DNA of 64,000 nucleotides from Salegentibacter salinarum (GCF_900168115.1 NZ_FUZC01000002.1:1-64000); one strand, 5' to 3'. Shown: positions 50,310 to 59,741, counted from the stretch's first letter. A program made the numbers and translations. The notes: generated by a model from the letters alone, not told the origin.

Positions 50310-52352
50310 TTAGTTCTGCTTTGTATCTGAAGGTGATTTAGTAATAATTTCAATTACCCCATCTTCAGCATCTTCTCCATATTTTTCTAATGCAGCTTTA
50401 CCTTTAAGAACATTAATGTTCTCGATGTTTTCCGGTTGCAGTTCCTCTTTCATAAACTCGGCACTTTTCTTTTTTCCATCAATTATAACTAAAGGAGAAG
50501 GTTGTTTCCGTTCATACGTGAAAACATTCGCTTTAACGCCATATCCCGTTACCTGACCGGATTTTTTATTTTTCTCATATTTCTGAAAAGCGTTTAGATC
50601 ATCCGAATCAGAAAGACTGAAACTGTTGCCGGTCATTATTTTGTAATCTGATTTCTTCTGAAACCTGTTTTCCTTTTCCTGAACATTAATAGAACCAGTT
50701 CCGTTTAGGGTTTTATTATTTCCTTTATCTAAAGTTTTTGTAGTAATAATTACCGCCCCCTCTTTGGCTTCTTCGCCATAAAGAGAAATTGCGCTTTCGC
50801 CTTTTAGAACATTCACGCTCTTAATTAAACTTTTATCAATTAGCTCTATAATGTCCTTTTTACTTTTTTCGCCGTTTAGGATATAAATTGGATTGCCAGG
50901 AATCTCCTGAAGGTTTTTTGAAGTTTTTGTAGTGATAAGTATCACCCCATTCTCACCTTTCTTCCCAACGTCATCTATTGCCTCTTCTCCCTTAAGCACC
51001 TGCATTTCGGCTATTTCCTCCGGGTTTAATCTCTCTGCATCTGCTATAGAAACTATTTCCCCATCAATTTTATAAACTAAATTTTCAGGTAGTTTTTTGT
51101 GCTTTATTGGCGGAACCTCTTGTGCAATTAATTGAGAATTAACGGGTTCGCCTAATTTTTTATTACTAATTGAAATAAAAGCTATTTTACTGTTGTCATG
51201 AAATCGGGCACCAATTTTAAACGCTAATAAGTTCCCATCATCATTAGTTTCTGACTGAAATTGACGGCTGTCTCCAGTTTCTAAAGTATAGGTTATATGA
51301 ATATTTTTAAGTTTATTATCTGAATACTGAATGTCTTTCCACTGAAGTTTTACATTTTTTTCAGCGAATGCATCCTGGTAGTTTTGAAGATCTTCTTTTG
51401 AAGTGTTTTCTGAAAAATGAGCTTCTAATAGTTTTTGATCTTCTTCAATATTGATATTCTGAAATTTTTTGTCATCTGAAGGAGTAATGCGGGCCTCGGT
51501 CTTGACATTAAAAGTTAGCATAAAAGCCAGGACAAAAGGAAAAACAAGGCTTATTTTCCAAAGTCCGGAGTTTTTAGATGGTTTTTTATTTAGCATAAGA
51601 ATTCGTTTTTTGATAAATGAATGATAAAAATGATTAGTGAGCGCCGGTTGTAAGTTGGCAATAGAAACTTTTACCAGGGCTTGTTGATACGATTTTTTTG
51701 CGCCCGAAATAGCCACAGTTTCCCTGTCGGCAATAAATTCCAGGTTTTGTTCCACGCTCTTTTTATACAACCAGCTTAACGGGTTAAACCAGAGTAGGGC
51801 AGTAGTGAGATTAGCAATTAGAATGTCTGTAGAATGCCATTGCGCAGCGTGTATTTTTTCGTGCTGCAGGATCATTTGCAAATCTTTTTCTGAATGCGCG
51901 GCCGGATTGTAAACGATGAATTGAAAGAACGAAAAAGGACTTACGGTAGCCTCTGTTTTGAGAAAGCTAAAACCATCAGCTTTGTGTATTTGGCTTCGTC
52001 TAATAAGTTTTTGGATATTGAAAAGCTGCACCGAAATTTTTACCAGGAAAAACAGCGTACCAAGTAAATAAATTACACCTAAAATTTCCCAGGTCCCAGT
52101 AGTTGATATAATATCTTCTGAAGAAACATGGGTAGTCACAGGAACATCGTTGAAGGAAAAACTACTGGCTTCCACAGTCACTTTTCGGGTAAAATAAATG
52201 GCAGGTAAAACTGCAGAGGTTAAAATTCCACCCAGTAAAAACCTGCGATTTACCTGGAAATTGGTTTCTTTTTTCAGTAGAATAATATAGGCGAGATAAA
52301 AAATACATAACAGGCCGGCACTTTTAAGAAGATAATTTAGAAATGCTTCCAT
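50310..52352 (-). CDS. BlaR1/MecR1-type M56 metallopeptidase with TonB-plug-like repeats
   Basis: A 680-residue membrane sensor-protease. Four helices flank a cytoplasmic zinc-peptidase domain with HEKIH (164-168) and the downstream Glu205 in NLEFIAD. The extracytoplasmic C-terminal part (about 290-680) lacks the penicillin-binding domain of BlaR1. Instead it has three segments resembling TonB plug motifs: AERLNPEEIAEMQVLKGEEAIDDVGKKGENGVILITTK, SLIKSVNVLKGESAISLYGEEAKEGAVIITTK and ENIENINVLKGKAALEKYGEDAEDGVIEIITK. It starts three bases after blaI and would cleave or inactivate it when activated. The inducing ligand is unknown. Confidence 0.88.
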   Translation of the reverse strand: MEAFLNYLLKSAGLLCIFYLAYIILLKKETNFQVNRRFLLGGILTSAVLPAIYFTRKVTVEASSFSFNDVPVTTHVSSEDIISTTGTWEILGVIYLLGTLFFLVKISVQLFNIQKLIRRSQIHKADGFSFLKTEATVSPFSFFQFIVYNPAAHSEKDLQMILQHEKIHAAQWHSTDILIANLTTALLWFNPLSWLYKKSVEQNLEFIADRETVAISGAKKSYQQALVKVSIANLQPALTNHFYHSFIKKRILMLNKKPSKNSGLWKISLVFPFVLAFMLTFNVKTEARITPSDDKKFQNINIEEDQKLLEAHFSENTSKEDLQNYQDAFAEKNVKLQWKDIQYSDNKLKNIHITYTLETGDSRQFQSETNDDGNLLAFKIGARFHDNSKIAFISISNKKLGEPVNSQLIAQEVPPIKHKKLPENLVYKIDGEIVSIADAERLNPEEIAEMQVLKGEEAIDDVGKKGENGVILITTKTSKNLQEIPGNPIYILNGEKSKKDIIELIDKSLIKSVNVLKGESAISLYGEEAKEGAVIITTKTLDKGNNKTLNGTGSINVQEKENRFQKKSDYKIMTGNSFSLSDSDDLNAFQKYEKNKKSGQVTGYGVKANVFTYERKQPSPLVIIDGKKKSAEFMKEELQPENIENINVLKGKAALEKYGEDAEDGVIEIITKSPSDTKQN

Positions 52353-52355
52353 AAG

Positions 52356-52721
52356 TTATTCTTTTTTGTCCTTTTCTATAATTTCAAGGATTTCCCTAAG
52401 TTCCTTGGCACTTATTTTCTCTTCTTTAGCGAAAAAGGAAACCATACTCTTATAAGAATTGTCAAAAAAGCGTTTTGAAGTAAGGCTCATAATATGTTTT
52501 CTGTATTTCTCTTTAGAAATTATGGGATAGTATTGATGCGTATTCCCATAAGCTTTGTGCGCTACAAAGCCTTTGTCTTCTAAATGCCTCACAATAGTTG
52601 AAACCGTATTATAATGATATTTTTTATCCTGTATAAGCGGGATAATTTCCTTTACAAATGCTTTCTCTAATTGCCAGAGAATACGCATTACTTCTTCTTC
52701 TTTATTAGTTAATCTTTTCAT
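52356..52721 (-). CDS. BlaI/MecI/CopY-family repressor
   Basis: A 121-residue repressor. The winged-helix N-terminus reads LTNKEEEVMRILWQLEKAFVKEIIPLIQDKKYHYNTVSTIVRHLEDKGFVAHKAYGNTHQYYPIISKEKY. The C-terminal dimerisation helices end in KELREILEIIEKDKKE. It forms a pair with the M56 peptidase (gap of three bases). An 18-base palindromic operator lies in its own promoter, and the same operator at the same distance precedes the next gene upstream, so it probably represses both. Confidence 0.92.
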   Translation of the reverse strand: MKRLTNKEEEVMRILWQLEKAFVKEIIPLIQDKKYHYNTVSTIVRHLEDKGFVAHKAYGNTHQYYPIISKEKYRKHIMSLTSKRFFDNSYKSMVSFFAKEEKISAKELREILEIIEKDKKE

Positions 52722-52743
52722 TTATGATTTTGTTTGGTTATTT

Positions 52744-52777
52744 CAAAATTAACGAAAAAAATAGTTTAAATACTATT
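52744..52777 (-). promoter_or_regulatory. blaI promoter and palindromic operator
   Basis: Minus-strand -7 box TAATTTTG (52744-52751), then eight bases, then AATAGTTTAAATACTATT (52760-52777), a palindrome with six-base arms. The operator sits where the -33 region would be, a good place for repression. Confidence 0.65.
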
Positions 52778-52784
52778 ATTGTAG

Positions 52785-53798
52785 TTAATTTTCGATTCTA
52801 TAATTTAAAGGCAAGGTTTCAGCCATTCGTTTATGGGCAATTTCTCCACTAAAAATTATAGAGTTTGGGGGTGAATGATTTCCCATTTCATCAATTATAA
52901 AACTACCTATTGTCTGAAAAGCTGATTGTTCCAAATCTTTATAAAGAATACTTATTTTGGAGGTAAGAAGTTTTACTTTCGTGAAATTTCCTGTATTATT
53001 TATTTCGAAAAACTTGTAAGGAGATACCTGGAATTTCTCGTGAAAAATCCTGAAATTATTTTCTACCAATTTTTTTGTGGCTAAAGCTCGCATAAAATGA
53101 AGTCCAGAGCCGGAATAACTATTTTTCCGGTTTTTGAAAATTTTTTTTCGAGGGTTTTTACGTAATTCTTCAAAATAGCTAGACCCCTCATAATAAACTG
53201 AATGAACTAAGCTTAACCCTGACGTTCCGGTCCTGAATTTGACTTCAAAATTCGTTAAATTGTACTTTATATTATAACTTAAATATCTATTTTTAATTAT
53301 CAGATCCTGATTAGCTTGAGCTGTCAGGGTTTTAGTAGAAGGGCGGTAATTAAGCTCAAGAACTTCTTCATTCAAAATCTTACATTTACTGGCTGAGCTT
53401 GTCTTACCCAGAAATTCCTTTTGAAAAATTTCCAATTTTTTCTTTCGGCTCCAAGGATCTGTTTCTACAAAAACCGCATCTAGATTATCGGCTTTTTCTT
53501 TAAGATAAATATCAGGGATTTTATTAAGGCCGGAATAATTACTAACTGTTACCTTTTGAAATCCTAAAGAACTAATAATTAAAGGAGAAGAACTTTCTTT
53601 AGAACTTGCAATTTTATAAAATCCCTCCTCATTTGTTGAAACCCCTATACTGGTGCCATCGAAATATACCGAGGTGCCAAAAAGTGCCGTAGAATCTTCA
53701 GCACTGTAAACAAATCCACTTAGCTGTGTTTGTCCCTGGCAAATCCCTACAATTAGAAGAATACAGGCTGGTATTATTTTATTTAGGTTATTAAACAT
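52785..53798 (-). CDS. Secreted protein with carboxypeptidase-regulatory-like domain
   Basis: A 337-residue protein with signal peptide (IIPACILLIVGICQGQ). Residues 25-105 form a CarboxypepD_reg-like beta-sandwich (LSGFVYSAEDSTALFGTSVYFDGTSIGVSTNEEGFYKIASS). The rest (110-337) is an uncharacterised domain with KILNEEVLELNYRPSTKTLTAQANQDLIIKNRYLSYNIKYNLTNFEVKFRTG and a closing GEIAHKRMAETLPLNYRIEN, found in Bacteroidota surface proteins. Its promoter carries the BlaI-type operator, so it is likely co-regulated with the BlaI/M56 pair. Start at 53798 is at or near the transcript start, suggesting a very short leader. Confidence 0.7.
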   Translation of the reverse strand: MFNNLNKIIPACILLIVGICQGQTQLSGFVYSAEDSTALFGTSVYFDGTSIGVSTNEEGFYKIASSKESSSPLIISSLGFQKVTVSNYSGLNKIPDIYLKEKADNLDAVFVETDPWSRKKKLEIFQKEFLGKTSSASKCKILNEEVLELNYRPSTKTLTAQANQDLIIKNRYLSYNIKYNLTNFEVKFRTGTSGLSLVHSVYYEGSSYFEELRKNPRKKIFKNRKNSYSGSGLHFMRALATKKLVENNFRIFHEKFQVSPYKFFEINNTGNFTKVKLLTSKISILYKDLEQSAFQTIGSFIIDEMGNHSPPNSIIFSGEIAHKRMAETLPLNYRIEN

Positions 53799-53802
53799 AA
53801 TT

Positions 53803-53835
53803 CAAATATAACTATAAAAATAGTTTTAATACTAG
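53803..53835 (-). promoter_or_regulatory. Promoter and BlaI-type operator
   Basis: Minus-strand -7 box TATATTTG (53803-53810), eight bases, then AATAGTTTTAATACTAG (53819-53835). Same order, sequence and spacing as in the blaI promoter. Confidence 0.6.
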
Positions 53836-53913
53836 AAAAATAGTTAAGTTAACAATTTTATGTTCATGATGAAACCTTGGTAGTTTCTTTTATCTTCGCA
53901 AAAAAAACTTTAG

Positions 53914-54861
53914 ATGAGTATTGTTTTTATTCTTATTGGGCTTGCTTTGTTAGTGGTAGGGGGAGAATTTTTAGTTAGAGCTTCCGTAGCTATCTCTTTT
54001 AAATTCAATATTTCCCGAATGGTAATAGGCTTAACGGTGGTATCTTTTGCTACTTCGGCTCCAGAGCTTCTGGTGAGTTTACAAGCCGCTTTAAGTGGAT
54101 TTTCTGATATTTCCCTTGGAAATGTAATAGGTTCTAATATTGCCAATTTAGGTTTGGTGCTGGGAATTACGGCGATAATTACTTCCATTTCTGTAGACAG
54201 GGAGTTTTACCGGTTTAACTGGCCGACAATGATGCTTTTTTCTATTGTACTTTACTACTTTTTATATACCGGTGGACATATCTCCCGTTTGGAAGGTCTC
54301 TTATTATTTATAGGCCTTATCGTTTTTCTAATTTTATTAATAAGAAGATCTCGTAGAAAAACTGAAATTGCGGTTGAAGGAATAGACGATTCCCTTAAAG
54401 ATACTTCTAACTTTAAAATGATAATGTGGTTATTAATAGGAGGTGTTGCACTTTGGGGAGGCTCAGAATTGCTGGTAGATGGGGCCGTAGATCTTGCCAC
54501 CATGTTAGGGGTAAGTGAACGAGTGATCTCGGTTACAATGATTGCGGTAGGTACGAGTGTGCCCGAACTTGCAGCTTCGGTTATTGCAGCCTTAAAAAAG
54601 GAAAAAGCGCTTTCGCTTGGAAACCTTATAGGGTCTAATATTTTTAATATTGCTTCGGTTTTAGGGATCACTGCAATGATTCAACCTATTTATATTCAGT
54701 CAGATCAGATACTTACTAACGACATTTTCTGGATGATTGGTATTTCTTTTGCCATAGCACCGCTCGCTTTCGTACCAAAAAGATTTCTTTTCACCAGATA
54801 CAAAGGTGTGATTTTATTTGTGAGCTATGTAATTTTTACGGGTCTTGCATTTTTGGGTTAA
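53914..54861 (+). CDS. Calcium/sodium antiporter (CaCA family, YrbG-like)
   Basis: A 315-residue integral membrane exchanger with 10 helices in two inverted halves. Both alpha-repeat motifs are present: VSFATSAPELLVSLQAALSGFSDISLGNVIGSNIANLGLVLG in the first half and VGTSVPELAASVIAALKKEKALSLGNLIGSNIFNIASVLG in the second, with the ion-binding Glu and Asn/Ser residues. A hydrophilic central loop (RRSRRKTEIAVEGIDDSLK) separates them. It exports Ca2+ against Na+ or H+. It is a single gene. Confidence 0.93.
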   Translation: MSIVFILIGLALLVVGGEFLVRASVAISFKFNISRMVIGLTVVSFATSAPELLVSLQAALSGFSDISLGNVIGSNIANLGLVLGITAIITSISVDREFYRFNWPTMMLFSIVLYYFLYTGGHISRLEGLLLFIGLIVFLILLIRRSRRKTEIAVEGIDDSLKDTSNFKMIMWLLIGGVALWGGSELLVDGAVDLATMLGVSERVISVTMIAVGTSVPELAASVIAALKKEKALSLGNLIGSNIFNIASVLGITAMIQPIYIQSDQILTNDIFWMIGISFAIAPLAFVPKRFLFTRYKGVILFVSYVIFTGLAFLG

Positions 54862-54915
54862 TTTTAAGGGGGTATATTAAGGAATACATAAAAATTTAAA
54901 TCAGAGGGTTGATAT

Positions 54916-54948
54916 TTGACGGGGTGTCTGTAAAAATACATACATTTG
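54916..54948 (+). promoter_or_regulatory. glnN promoter
   Basis: TTG (54916-54918), 22-base spacer and TACATTTG (54941-54948), a -33/-7 type promoter 36 bases upstream of the glutamine synthetase ATG. Confidence 0.55.
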
Positions 54949-54983
54949 GTAGCTGAAATTTAAAATTTATCAAACATACCAAT

Positions 54984-57170
54984 ATGTCAACTTTACGATT
55001 TGAAGCTTTAAAAGAAACCTTTAACCGCAAGCCGGTTAAGATTAAAGAGCCGGCCAGAAGGTCTGAGCTTTTTGGAACAAATGTGTTCAACGAAGCCTCC
55101 ATGAAGCAATACCTTACCAAGGAAGCTTACGAAAATGTTATGGAAGCTATAAAAACCGGTAAGAAAATTGACCGTAGAGTGTCAGACCATATTTCTACCG
55201 GGATGAAGGAATGGGCCATTGCAAAAGGAGCAACCCATTACACGCACTGGTTTCAACCATTAACGGGGGCAACTGCAGAAAAACACGATGCTTTTTTTGA
55301 AACTCAGGCCGATGGTTCTGCAATAGAAAAATTTGGTGGAGGAGCTTTGGTACAACAAGAACCAGATGCCTCTAGTTTCCCAAGTGGAGGAATTAGAAAT
55401 ACTTTTGAAGCCCGTGGTTATACTGCATGGGACCCTACTTCTCCTGCTTTTCTTTGGGGAACAACACTTTGCATTCCTACGATTTTTGTTTCTTATACAG
55501 GTGAAGCTTTAGATTATAAAACGCCACTTTTACGAGCATTACAGGCTGTAGACCAAGCTGCAACTTCAGTAGCTAAGTATTTTGATAAAAATGTTACAAA
55601 AGTAACTGCAACCCTAGGTTGGGAGCAGGAATATTTTCTTATTGATTCAGCTTTAGCAGCAACCCGACCAGACCTTTCTTTGGCCGGACGTACTTTGTTG
55701 GGACATTCTCCTGCAAAAGGACAACAATTAGACGATCATTATTTTGGTTCAATTCCATCAAGGGTATTGGCCTATATGCGTGACCTGGAAATTGAATGTA
55801 TGAAACTTGGTATTCCGGTAAAAACGCGTCATAACGAGGTTGCACCAAATCAGTTTGAGCTTGCACCTATTTTTGAAGAAGGTAACCTTGCTGTAGACCA
55901 TAATTCATTAATTATGGATATTATGAGCAAAATTGCCGAAAAACACCATTTCAAAGTAATTCTGCACGAAAAACCATTCGCAGGAATTAACGGTAGTGGT
56001 AAACACAATAACTGGTCTTTGGCAACAGATACTGGTACAAACCTTTTAGCACCGGGTTCTACCCCAATGAAGAACCTTCAATTCTTAACTTTCTTTATCA
56101 ATATTATTAAAGCGGTTCACGATAACGAAGAGTTGTTGAGAGCGGCCATTGCCAGTGCATCTAACGATCACAGGTTGGGAGCTAACGAAGCACCACCGGC
56201 AATTATTTCAGCATTTATTGGTTCTCAGTTAACCGAGGTGCTGGATGAATTAGAAAAAGTAACCGACGGAAAACTTTCTCCGCAAGAGAAAACGGAACTA
56301 AAACTTAATGTAGTAGGGAAGATTCCGGAAATTTTACTGGATAATACCGATCGTAACCGTACCTCTTCTTTTGCCTTCACCGGTAATAAATTTGAATTTA
56401 GAGCTGTAGGTTCTACCGCGAACTGCGCGAACCCAATGACGGTGATTAATACTATTATGGCCAAGCAACTAAACGACTTTAAAGCTGAAGTTGATGAGTT
56501 GATTAAAGGCAAGAAAATGAAGAAGGATGATGCTATTTTTAATGTACTTAGAGAATACATCAAAAAATCCAAAAACATCCGTTTTGAAGGAGATGGTTAT
56601 GGTGAAGCCTGGGAAAAGGAAGCTAAAAAACGTGGTTTAAGTAATAACAGAACTACTCCGCAAGCTTTAAAAGCTCAGATTTCTGAGAAAACAATCGCTC
56701 TTTATGAAGAAATGAAGGTGATGAACAAAGTGGAACTTGAAGCGCGTCACGAAATTGAATTGGAAGATTACGCGATGCGAATCCAGATTGAAGGTAGAAT
56801 CCTTGGAGATATCGCCAGAAATCATGTAATCCCGACTGCAGTTCGCTACCAGAATATTCTTATTGAGAACGTAGAAGGTCTGAAGCATATTTATAACGAA
56901 GACTTCAAGAAACATTCTAACGAGCAACTGGAACTCATTGAAGAGATTTCTGAACACATTGCTAAAATTAACAGCGGAGTTAAAGCTATGATAGAGGCAA
57001 GAAAAGTGGCTAATAAGATAGAAGATTCTGAAAAACGAGCCTTTGCTTATTGTGATGATGTGAAGCCTTATTTTGATGAAATAAGATACCATTGTGATAA
57101 ACTGGAACTTTTGGTAGATGATGAGCTATGGCCATTAACTAAGTACAGGGAGTTGCTTTTTACTAGGTAA
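54984..57170 (+). CDS. glnN: Glutamine synthetase type III
   Basis: A 728-residue enzyme forming glutamine from glutamate, ammonia and ATP. Length and sequence are typical of the dodecameric GSIII of Bacteroidota. Landmarks are THYTHWFQPLTGATAEKHDAFF, ALVQQEPDASSFPSGGIRNTFEARGYTAWDPTSPAF, the metal-binding GWEQEYFLID, EVAPNQFELAPIFEEGNLAVDHN, the ATP-site NGSGKHNNWSLATDTG and RNRTSSFAFTGNKFEFRAVGS. No adenylylation tyrosine region like GSI is expected. Monocistronic, with its own promoter and terminator. Together with the glutamate dehydrogenase at 8.2 kb it covers ammonium assimilation. Confidence 0.97.
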   Translation: MSTLRFEALKETFNRKPVKIKEPARRSELFGTNVFNEASMKQYLTKEAYENVMEAIKTGKKIDRRVSDHISTGMKEWAIAKGATHYTHWFQPLTGATAEKHDAFFETQADGSAIEKFGGGALVQQEPDASSFPSGGIRNTFEARGYTAWDPTSPAFLWGTTLCIPTIFVSYTGEALDYKTPLLRALQAVDQAATSVAKYFDKNVTKVTATLGWEQEYFLIDSALAATRPDLSLAGRTLLGHSPAKGQQLDDHYFGSIPSRVLAYMRDLEIECMKLGIPVKTRHNEVAPNQFELAPIFEEGNLAVDHNSLIMDIMSKIAEKHHFKVILHEKPFAGINGSGKHNNWSLATDTGTNLLAPGSTPMKNLQFLTFFINIIKAVHDNEELLRAAIASASNDHRLGANEAPPAIISAFIGSQLTEVLDELEKVTDGKLSPQEKTELKLNVVGKIPEILLDNTDRNRTSSFAFTGNKFEFRAVGSTANCANPMTVINTIMAKQLNDFKAEVDELIKGKKMKKDDAIFNVLREYIKKSKNIRFEGDGYGEAWEKEAKKRGLSNNRTTPQALKAQISEKTIALYEEMKVMNKVELEARHEIELEDYAMRIQIEGRILGDIARNHVIPTAVRYQNILIENVEGLKHIYNEDFKKHSNEQLELIEEISEHIAKINSGVKAMIEARKVANKIEDSEKRAFAYCDDVKPYFDEIRYHCDKLELLVDDELWPLTKYRELLFTR

Positions 57171-57198
57171 TCTCAGTAAGCAAATAAATAAATATTAG

Positions 57199-57227
57199 AA
57201 ACCACGTGTGTAAAGCACGTGGTTTTC
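57199..57227 (+). terminator. Rho-independent terminator
   Basis: AACCACGTG (57200-57208) pairs with CACGTGGTT (57216-57224), followed by TT and a T-rich tail, after glnN. Confidence 0.8.
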
Positions 57228-58132
57228 CATTTTTGAGCGCCATTGTATTGCTTGCTTGTTAATTTCCACCTATACCTCGATTCTGATTATATCCTTTGCT
57301 TGGTAAATTTAAAGTTTATAAGGTTTAGTTATAAAATTATCATATCCCTGTTTTCTTTTATCTTTTGCTTTGATATCGGAAAAATATAAGGTAAAAAATC
57401 AGCAATGCTTCGTAAAATTTCCATTTATATATAAGTGATTTCCTACGAGCATTATTAAATAGTTCCCTTTTTCACAACTTTTTTAGATTTTCTTATTTGT
57501 ACTAAAACGAGTTGTTGAACGTGCTGGTATTTAGTTGTTTATGACTAATGTATTTCTGATATCCATAGCGTTTTGTTTGTTCACGTGAAGAATATTCCTT
57601 TTTAACTTACACCGATAAATTCTACTTTTTATAACTTTTGACTCTTTATATGATAGCTTCCGATTTTCACCATAATTTCAGATTTATACAGATTTATATA
57701 AATTTAAAAATCAACTAATTATATTCTAATTAATTAGGTTTATTGTAAAATGAATTCCCAGAATTTGCATACAAAGGAAGTAAGAAAAAACCTACATGTT
57801 TTTTAAAAACAGGGCATGTTTATGAAGCTGTGCTTTAATAAATTGGGTATTCCTATTCATCAAATATTGCCGCAATTCATCGAAAAAAATTACTGAAAAG
57901 TTAAAATACTTCTACATTAGCACCAGAATTGTCACCCCTGCTGCCCCGGATAATTCACGTGATACGATACCTACAATTACTCCCTACTATTTTAAGCCCC
58001 CCCTGAAATGAACTTAGGCTCTGATTTATGTTCATTTGGTTAAAATGTCACGAGACACTATATGCCCTGCCCCAAAATTGAGTTTTAATGAAAATTTTAT
58101 TTAATCAATTTTATAACCTTTAATTATTTATT
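57228..58132. other. Long upstream region of the first curlin gene
   Basis: About 900 bp, very AT-rich, without a credible gene. It contains ATAAGTGATTTCCTACGAG (57431-57449), which recurs before the second and fourth curlin genes, GCTGCCCC near 57945 and CTGCCCCAAA at 58067-58076, related to boxes upstream of the later copies. The size suggests complex control of the amyloid locus. Confidence 0.55.
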
Positions 58133-59254
58133 ATGAAAAAAGTGATTTTTTGCGCGTCAGCGCTAATGTTTGGAGCAATTGGATTTGCTCAAAATAATGA
58201 AAGTACAGTCGGACAAACCGGAAATGCTAATGATGCTCAGGTAAACCAGATAGGTAGCAATATGAGTTCGGTAGCACAGGAAACTACTGCAAACGTAGCC
58301 GAAGTGAATCAAGTAGGAGAAAATACTTCAACGGTACAACAACGTGGTGATGTAAACGATAACGTTGCTGCTAGTGGAGAGAACAATAGGGCTTACGTTC
58401 ATCAGTATGGAGAAGAAAATGACTCCGACATTGATCAAAATGGAGATCGCAACTTTGCTTCGGCCTGGCAGTATGGAAGTGACAATGATTCAGACATTAT
58501 GCAAGGAACTGGTGGTGCAGAGGATAATAAAGCCTTTGTAACTCAAATGGGTGATGGCAATACTTCTAATGTAGAGCAACATAATGATAACAATCAGGCA
58601 TATGTAAAGCAGGATGGGCAAGATAACTCCGTATGGTTGTATCAAAATGCGCACGGAGGAAGTACAGATGGAAACTTTTCTTTCTTAGTGCAGCATGGTA
58701 ATGATAACGAAATAGAAACTACCCAAAGGACAGATTCTAGAAATAATGGCTATATAAGCAATCGAGAGTCTGTAGTTCAGGCAGGCAATGATAATTACTC
58801 TTTACTAAACCAGTGGGGTGATGGTAATCTATCCAGCCTATACCAGGCCGGTAATGACAATAGTAGTAAAGTTTCTCAGGGAAATCCAACTAGTGAAGGC
58901 CCTTATAATGATAATACCTCTTATGTTACCCAAATTGGTGATGATAATGATGCCTTTACCAGACAGTGGGGGAATGATAACTGGAGTGCAACAAAACAAT
59001 TTGGTGAAAATAATGATTCTAAAGTTCGTCAGGAAGGTGATGACAACTTTAGTTTAGTAAATCAATACGGTAATGACCATGTCTCTGATGTAACCCAAAA
59101 CGGATCAGCACATATGAGTATGGTTAAGCAGTGGGGTGGTAATGGAAACGCTGCTACTGTTCTTCAAAATGATATGAATCATAATAGTTCTATTATGCAA
59201 AATGGATCAGGGAATACTGCTACTGTTACCCAGTCAGGTTTCGTTGCGCAGTAA
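58133..59254 (+). CDS. Curlin-repeat (CsgA-like) amyloid subunit 1
   Basis: A 373-residue secreted protein. Signal peptide MKKVIFCASALMFGAIGFA (cleavage before Gln20). The mature protein is a series of about 16 imperfect curlin-type repeats of roughly 20 residues with the pattern S-x-x-x-Q-x-G-x-x-N-x-(S/A)-x-(V/I)-x-Q (for example AEVNQVGENTSTVQQRGDVN, SDVTQNGSAHMSMVKQWG, SSIMQNGSGNTATVTQSG). Asn, Gln, Ser, Gly and Asp dominate. Such repeats stack as a beta-solenoid amyloid on the cell surface, as in curli. It is about twice the size of E. coli CsgA. The acid content is higher than usual. CsgG/E/F genes are not in view. Confidence 0.9.
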   Translation: MKKVIFCASALMFGAIGFAQNNESTVGQTGNANDAQVNQIGSNMSSVAQETTANVAEVNQVGENTSTVQQRGDVNDNVAASGENNRAYVHQYGEENDSDIDQNGDRNFASAWQYGSDNDSDIMQGTGGAEDNKAFVTQMGDGNTSNVEQHNDNNQAYVKQDGQDNSVWLYQNAHGGSTDGNFSFLVQHGNDNEIETTQRTDSRNNGYISNRESVVQAGNDNYSLLNQWGDGNLSSLYQAGNDNSSKVSQGNPTSEGPYNDNTSYVTQIGDDNDAFTRQWGNDNWSATKQFGENNDSKVRQEGDDNFSLVNQYGNDHVSDVTQNGSAHMSMVKQWGGNGNAATVLQNDMNHNSSIMQNGSGNTATVTQSGFVAQ

Positions 59255-59326
59255 TATAATTTAATTTTTCTATTTTCTTTTATAGATTTTAATATGGTAA
59301 AAGGAAGGTGAAAATTAATTGGATAT

Positions 59327-59360
59327 AAGTGAAGGATGCTAAACAGTCCTTCACTTTTTT
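59327..59360 (+). terminator. Rho-independent terminator
   Basis: Perfect 10-bp stem AAGTGAAGGA/TCCTTCACTT followed by T residues, after curlin gene 1. Confidence 0.9.
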
Positions 59361-59364
59361 ATTA

Positions 59365-59490
59365 GGACTATCCCATAAACTGTGTATATAGAAAAATAAC
59401 AGGGGTCGCGACCCCCTGTTATTTTTTTGTCTAATTTAAATTTTACACAGTATGAAAAAAGAAGAATTATTTAGCGATGAATTTTTGAAT
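59365..59490 (+). mobile_element. IS256-type insertion sequence remnant (left end)
   Basis: GGACTATCCCATAAACTGTG resembles IS256-family terminal repeats. It is followed by a strong hairpin AACAGGGG/CCCCTGTT-type (59395-59423) and a transposase start at ATG 59452 encoding MKKEELFSDEFLNN, the usual beginning of Bacteroidota IS256 transposases. The frame then departs from transposase sequence, and at 59492 the DNA is again the conserved curlin upstream element. Only about 125 bp of the element survives. Confidence 0.65.
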
Positions 59491-59491
59491 A

Positions 59492-59593
59492 ATAAGTCTT
59501 TTCCTACAAGTTTATTTTCGAAATTCCATGTTTATATAATCTTATTTCCTTAAAATATCAACATAACGATTTTTCGGGTTTCCTATCGAAAAT
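59492..59593 (+). promoter_or_regulatory. Conserved upstream elements of curlin gene 2
   Basis: ATAAGTCTTTTCCTACAAG (59492-59510) and ATAACGATTTTTCGGG... (59563-59593, ending in TATCGAAAAT). Both recur upstream of curlin gene 4, and the second also before gene 3. The second lies 179 bases before the ATG here and 188 bases before genes 3 and 4. Function unknown, probably binding sites of a common regulator. Confidence 0.5.
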
Positions 59594-59741
59594 AATCTAT
59601 TTGCTGTTATTAATACCTTAAATTCACATAAGGATGAGAACATAAAATCTCTAATTTTTATCCTCAAATATACTTAAAACTGCCTCCTGCCTCAATTTCT
59701 TAGTAAGAAGATATCAGTAGTTAATAATAAATTTTTCAATT

